From JBCFBK01 sp038562555 (GTDB taxonomy: Bacteria; Bacteroidota; Bacteroidia; Bacteroidales; Prolixibacteraceae): 7,071 nucleotides of DNA. Under the pieces are notes generated by a model. It saw nothing but the letters and a program-made list of their open reading frames with translations, was not told the origin of the DNA and did no database searches. Position 1 is the stretch's first letter. Each line of letters begins with the position of its first letter. A program made the position numbers and the translations under genes. Shown piece after piece: positions 5,468-7,071 of the stretch. The stretch covers positions 1-7,071 of the forward strand of contig JBCFBK010000096.1 in assembly GCA_038562555.1 (NCBI GenBank), written 5' to 3'.

Positions 5468-6208
5468 ATGGAAAAATTCGTTCAGAAAATTAACATTCAG
5501 TCCTATCATACCGATCAATACGGTAAAGCATCCATTTGTTCATTATTCCAACTTATGCTTGAGGCAGCGTGGGCGCATGCCCGGGTAATGGATTGGGGTT
5601 ATGACCGCCTGCAAAGCAATAATATGTTTTGGGTGCTTTCGAGGATGTATGTTATAATCGAGAGCTACCCCTCCTGGCAGGACGAAATAATCCTCAATAC
5701 GTGGTCGGCCGGAACCGACGGCATGTTCGCCTACAGAGAGTTCATCATCGAAAACGCAGCGGGCAAGGTCCTTCTTCGCGCCAACACAGCCTGGCTGATA
5801 CTGGATCATGAAACAAAAAAGGTCATCTTGCTACGCGATTACGTCGGCACCTTTCCGCGTCGGGAAGGTATCCGCGCCTGCCGCGAACCGGAACGTATCC
5901 GTCCGCGAAAGACGACGCCTCCGAAAGTTTTTTTGCCCGTTCTTTTCAGCGATCTGGATATTAACAGGCACTTCAACAGCGTGAAGTCGCTGGAACGGGT
6001 GCTCGACCATTTCGGGGTTGAATTTCTCAATCAGTACGAGCCGGCGTCCATCGAAGTCAATTACCTGAAAGAAGGGTTTGCAGGCGATTGTTTAGCCGTT
6101 GCAACAGAAAAATCCGTAGAAAATATTTATCAATCGACTATCGTTAGAGAAAAAGACCTGTCAGGTCTAAGTACGATGAAAATAAATTGGCGTGAACGGA
6201 ATTCCTGA
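5468..6208 (+). CDS. Acyl-ACP thioesterase, Fat (FatA/FatB-like) family
   Basis: This cytoplasmic enzyme of 246 residues should hydrolyse acyl-acyl carrier protein and release free fatty acid, ending or diverting fatty-acid synthesis. It has the double hot-dog layout: first domain at about 4-125, second at about 150-243. They are joined by a strongly basic stretch at 129-153 containing PRREG, RACREPERIR and PRKTTPPK. The first domain has the substrate-channel motif around TDQYGKASICSLFQLMLEAAW. The second domain begins with SDLDINRHFNSVKSLERVLD, which carries Asp164, Asn166 and His168, equal to the Asp-Asn-His set of plant FatB. Glu202, 34 residues after the histidine, matches the position of the fourth catalytic residue. 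Chain-length preference cannot be read from the sequence. The ATG at 5468 has no Shine-Dalgarno. The gene diverges from map with a 93-base shared gap and precedes cmoA by 123 bases. A shared function with either neighbour is not evident. Confidence 0.93.
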   Translation: MEKFVQKINIQSYHTDQYGKASICSLFQLMLEAAWAHARVMDWGYDRLQSNNMFWVLSRMYVIIESYPSWQDEIILNTWSAGTDGMFAYREFIIENAAGKVLLRANTAWLILDHETKKVILLRDYVGTFPRREGIRACREPERIRPRKTTPPKVFLPVLFSDLDINRHFNSVKSLERVLDHFGVEFLNQYEPASIEVNYLKEGFAGDCLAVATEKSVENIYQSTIVREKDLSGLSTMKINWRERNS

Positions 6209-6285
6209 AACGGGTTTTTCCCGGAGAGGATTAGCCGGTATGGGAAATTATACAAAAAAAATGAGTGATCATATCTTTTAAATAT

Positions 6286-6293
6286 TATTTTTG
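6286..6293 (+). promoter_or_regulatory. Candidate -7 box of cmoA
   Basis: TATTTTTG matches TAnnTTTG exactly, 38 bases before the cmoA ATG. No TTTG lies at the -33 distance. Start of transcription near position 6300 would leave a leader of about 30 bases that includes the Shine-Dalgarno at 6314-6320. The flanks are very AT-rich, so chance occurrence is possible. If real, cmoA can be expressed apart from the thioesterase gene. Confidence 0.35.
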
Positions 6294-6313
6294 CTGGCTG
6301 AATTTTTGTAAAC

Positions 6314-6320
6314 AGGAGGT
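6314..6320 (+). promoter_or_regulatory. Strong Shine-Dalgarno sequence of cmoA
   Basis: AGGAGGT is a full match to the anti-Shine-Dalgarno core. It lies 11 bases before the ATG at 6332 and 17 before a second in-frame ATG at 6338, so it favours the first. It is the only such site upstream of a gene in this window; the other start codons have AT-rich leaders without one. Confidence 0.65.
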
Positions 6321-6331
6321 CTTCTAAATCA

Positions 6332-7063
6332 ATGTATATGGGAGCTGACAAAATCTTCAAAGTAGTCTTTGAGAAATCCACCGATTTTAAATTTGATAAG
6401 GCGGTTGCCGATGTGTTCGACGATATGGTGGTGCGTTCCGTACCGTTTTATCTGGAAATGCAGCGGATGATGTCGGAATTGGCGCGCGATTACGCGAAAC
6501 CCGACACCTGTCTTTACGATCTGGGCTGCTCGACCGGAACGACTTTCCGTGCGCTTGATCCGACCGTTCACAACAGCGTTAAATTTGTCGGTATCGACAA
6601 TTCGAACGAGATGCTCGACAAATGCCGGGTGAACCTGGAGTCGAACAACATCACCCGCCCGCTTCAGCTCGAAGTGGCTGATCTGAATAAACACATAGCC
6701 ATCGAAAATGCTTCTGTTGTCGTTTTGTGCCTGACGCTCCAGTTTGTCCGTCCCATCAACCGTCAGCGGATCATCAATTCTGTTTACCAACAGCTAAATC
6801 CGGGGGGATGCCTGCTCCTGATTGAAAAGATCCTGGGCGAAACGACCGAATTCAACAGGCAGTTCATCAAGTATTATTACGACATGAAACGTCGGAACAA
6901 CTATGATGAAACGGAAATTGTACAAAAGCGCGAGGCGCTCGAAAACGTGCTCATTCCTTATAAACTAAGCGAAGATATCCAGATGCTGTCGGATGCCGGA
7001 TTTCAGACGATCGAAACTTTTTTCAAATGGTACAATTTTGCAGGAATGGTTGCCGTTAAATAG
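6332..7063 (+). CDS. cmoA: CmoA, carboxy-S-adenosyl-L-methionine synthase
   Basis: CmoA makes carboxy-SAM from SAM and prephenate, releasing phenylpyruvate. CmoB then uses carboxy-SAM to turn 5-hydroxyuridine at tRNA position 34 into 5-oxyacetyl-uridine, which widens wobble decoding. The 243-residue protein aligns along its length with E. coli CmoA from memory. Shared blocks are FDKAVADVFDDMVVRSVPFY at 21-40, the SAM loop YDLGCSTG at 62-69, GIDNS with acidic Asp89, IENASVVVL at 124-132, TLQF, LNPGG at 155-159, and QKREALENV at 198-206. Arg200 in the last block equals E. coli Arg199, the carboxylate-binding residue that marks CmoA among methyltransferases. Cys133 stands where E. coli has Asn132. 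The start at 6332 is set by the Shine-Dalgarno. The stop is 8 bases from the window edge, so a downstream cmoB, its usual partner, could not be seen. It follows the thioesterase gene on the same strand. Confidence 0.93.
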   Translation: MYMGADKIFKVVFEKSTDFKFDKAVADVFDDMVVRSVPFYLEMQRMMSELARDYAKPDTCLYDLGCSTGTTFRALDPTVHNSVKFVGIDNSNEMLDKCRVNLESNNITRPLQLEVADLNKHIAIENASVVVLCLTLQFVRPINRQRIINSVYQQLNPGGCLLLIEKILGETTEFNRQFIKYYYDMKRRNNYDETEIVQKREALENVLIPYKLSEDIQMLSDAGFQTIETFFKWYNFAGMVAVK

Positions 7064-7071
7064 CGTCCATT

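Noticed and set aside
6211..6223. CGGG-TTTTT-CCCG hairpin after the thioesterase stop
   Set aside because: The stem is only four base pairs and is not followed by a T-run, so it is too weak to call a terminator.
6329..6790. 153-residue open frame on the minus strand
   Set aside because: It is opposite the conserved first part of cmoA, which is certain, and has no recognisable motif.
1..7071. Search by eye for a defence island, mobile element, CRISPR array, tRNA or new multi-gene system
   Set aside because: Seven of the eight genes belong to known families with ordinary chromosomal roles, no target-site duplications or integrase/transposase genes were seen, and no cluster of co-directed unknown genes is present.

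Overview
The window looks like a stretch of ordinary chromosome from a Bacteroidota bacterium, probably of the Bacteroidales/Marinilabiliales kind. The reasons are that most start codons have no Shine-Dalgarno sequence, that gene upstream regions carry boxes matching the Bacteroidota -7 consensus TAnnTTTG, that the histidine kinase has the DHp layout typical of that phylum, and that a Fat-type acyl-ACP thioesterase is present. This placement is inferred from the sequence alone and was not tested by any search. No tRNA, rRNA, CRISPR array, insertion sequence or phage gene was seen.

Layout, left to right. Positions 1-1152 (minus strand) hold a HAD-family sugar-phosphate phosphatase followed by the start of uvrB, which runs off the left edge; the 56-base gap suggests one transcript. 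A small orphan four-helix membrane protein (1252-1641, plus) diverges from the phosphatase and converges on a class I/II aminotransferase (1708-3000, minus). A 12-bp perfect inverted repeat lies between the two convergent genes. Positions 3228-5374 (minus) carry type I methionine aminopeptidase (map) followed by a six-helix membrane histidine kinase with a degenerate H-box and no adjacent response regulator. Positions 5468-7063 (plus) carry an acyl-ACP thioesterase and then cmoA, the carboxy-S-adenosylmethionine synthase of the tRNA wobble modification pathway.

The genes do not form one pathway. They cover DNA repair, small-metabolite phosphatase and transaminase chemistry, N-terminal methionine removal, signalling, fatty-acyl release and tRNA modification. 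The best-supported regulatory structure is the map/thioesterase gap: a TTTG-N19-GATTTTTG promoter for map overlaps the region expected to be covered by polymerase at the thioesterase promoter. The map promoter also settles the map start codon.

I found no convincing undescribed multi-gene system. Points worth a second look are the kinase H-box, the interleaved divergent promoters, the only strong Shine-Dalgarno in the window (before cmoA), the hairpin repeat between the convergent genes, the heptamer repeats, the unusual lysine motif of the aminotransferase and the orphan membrane protein.
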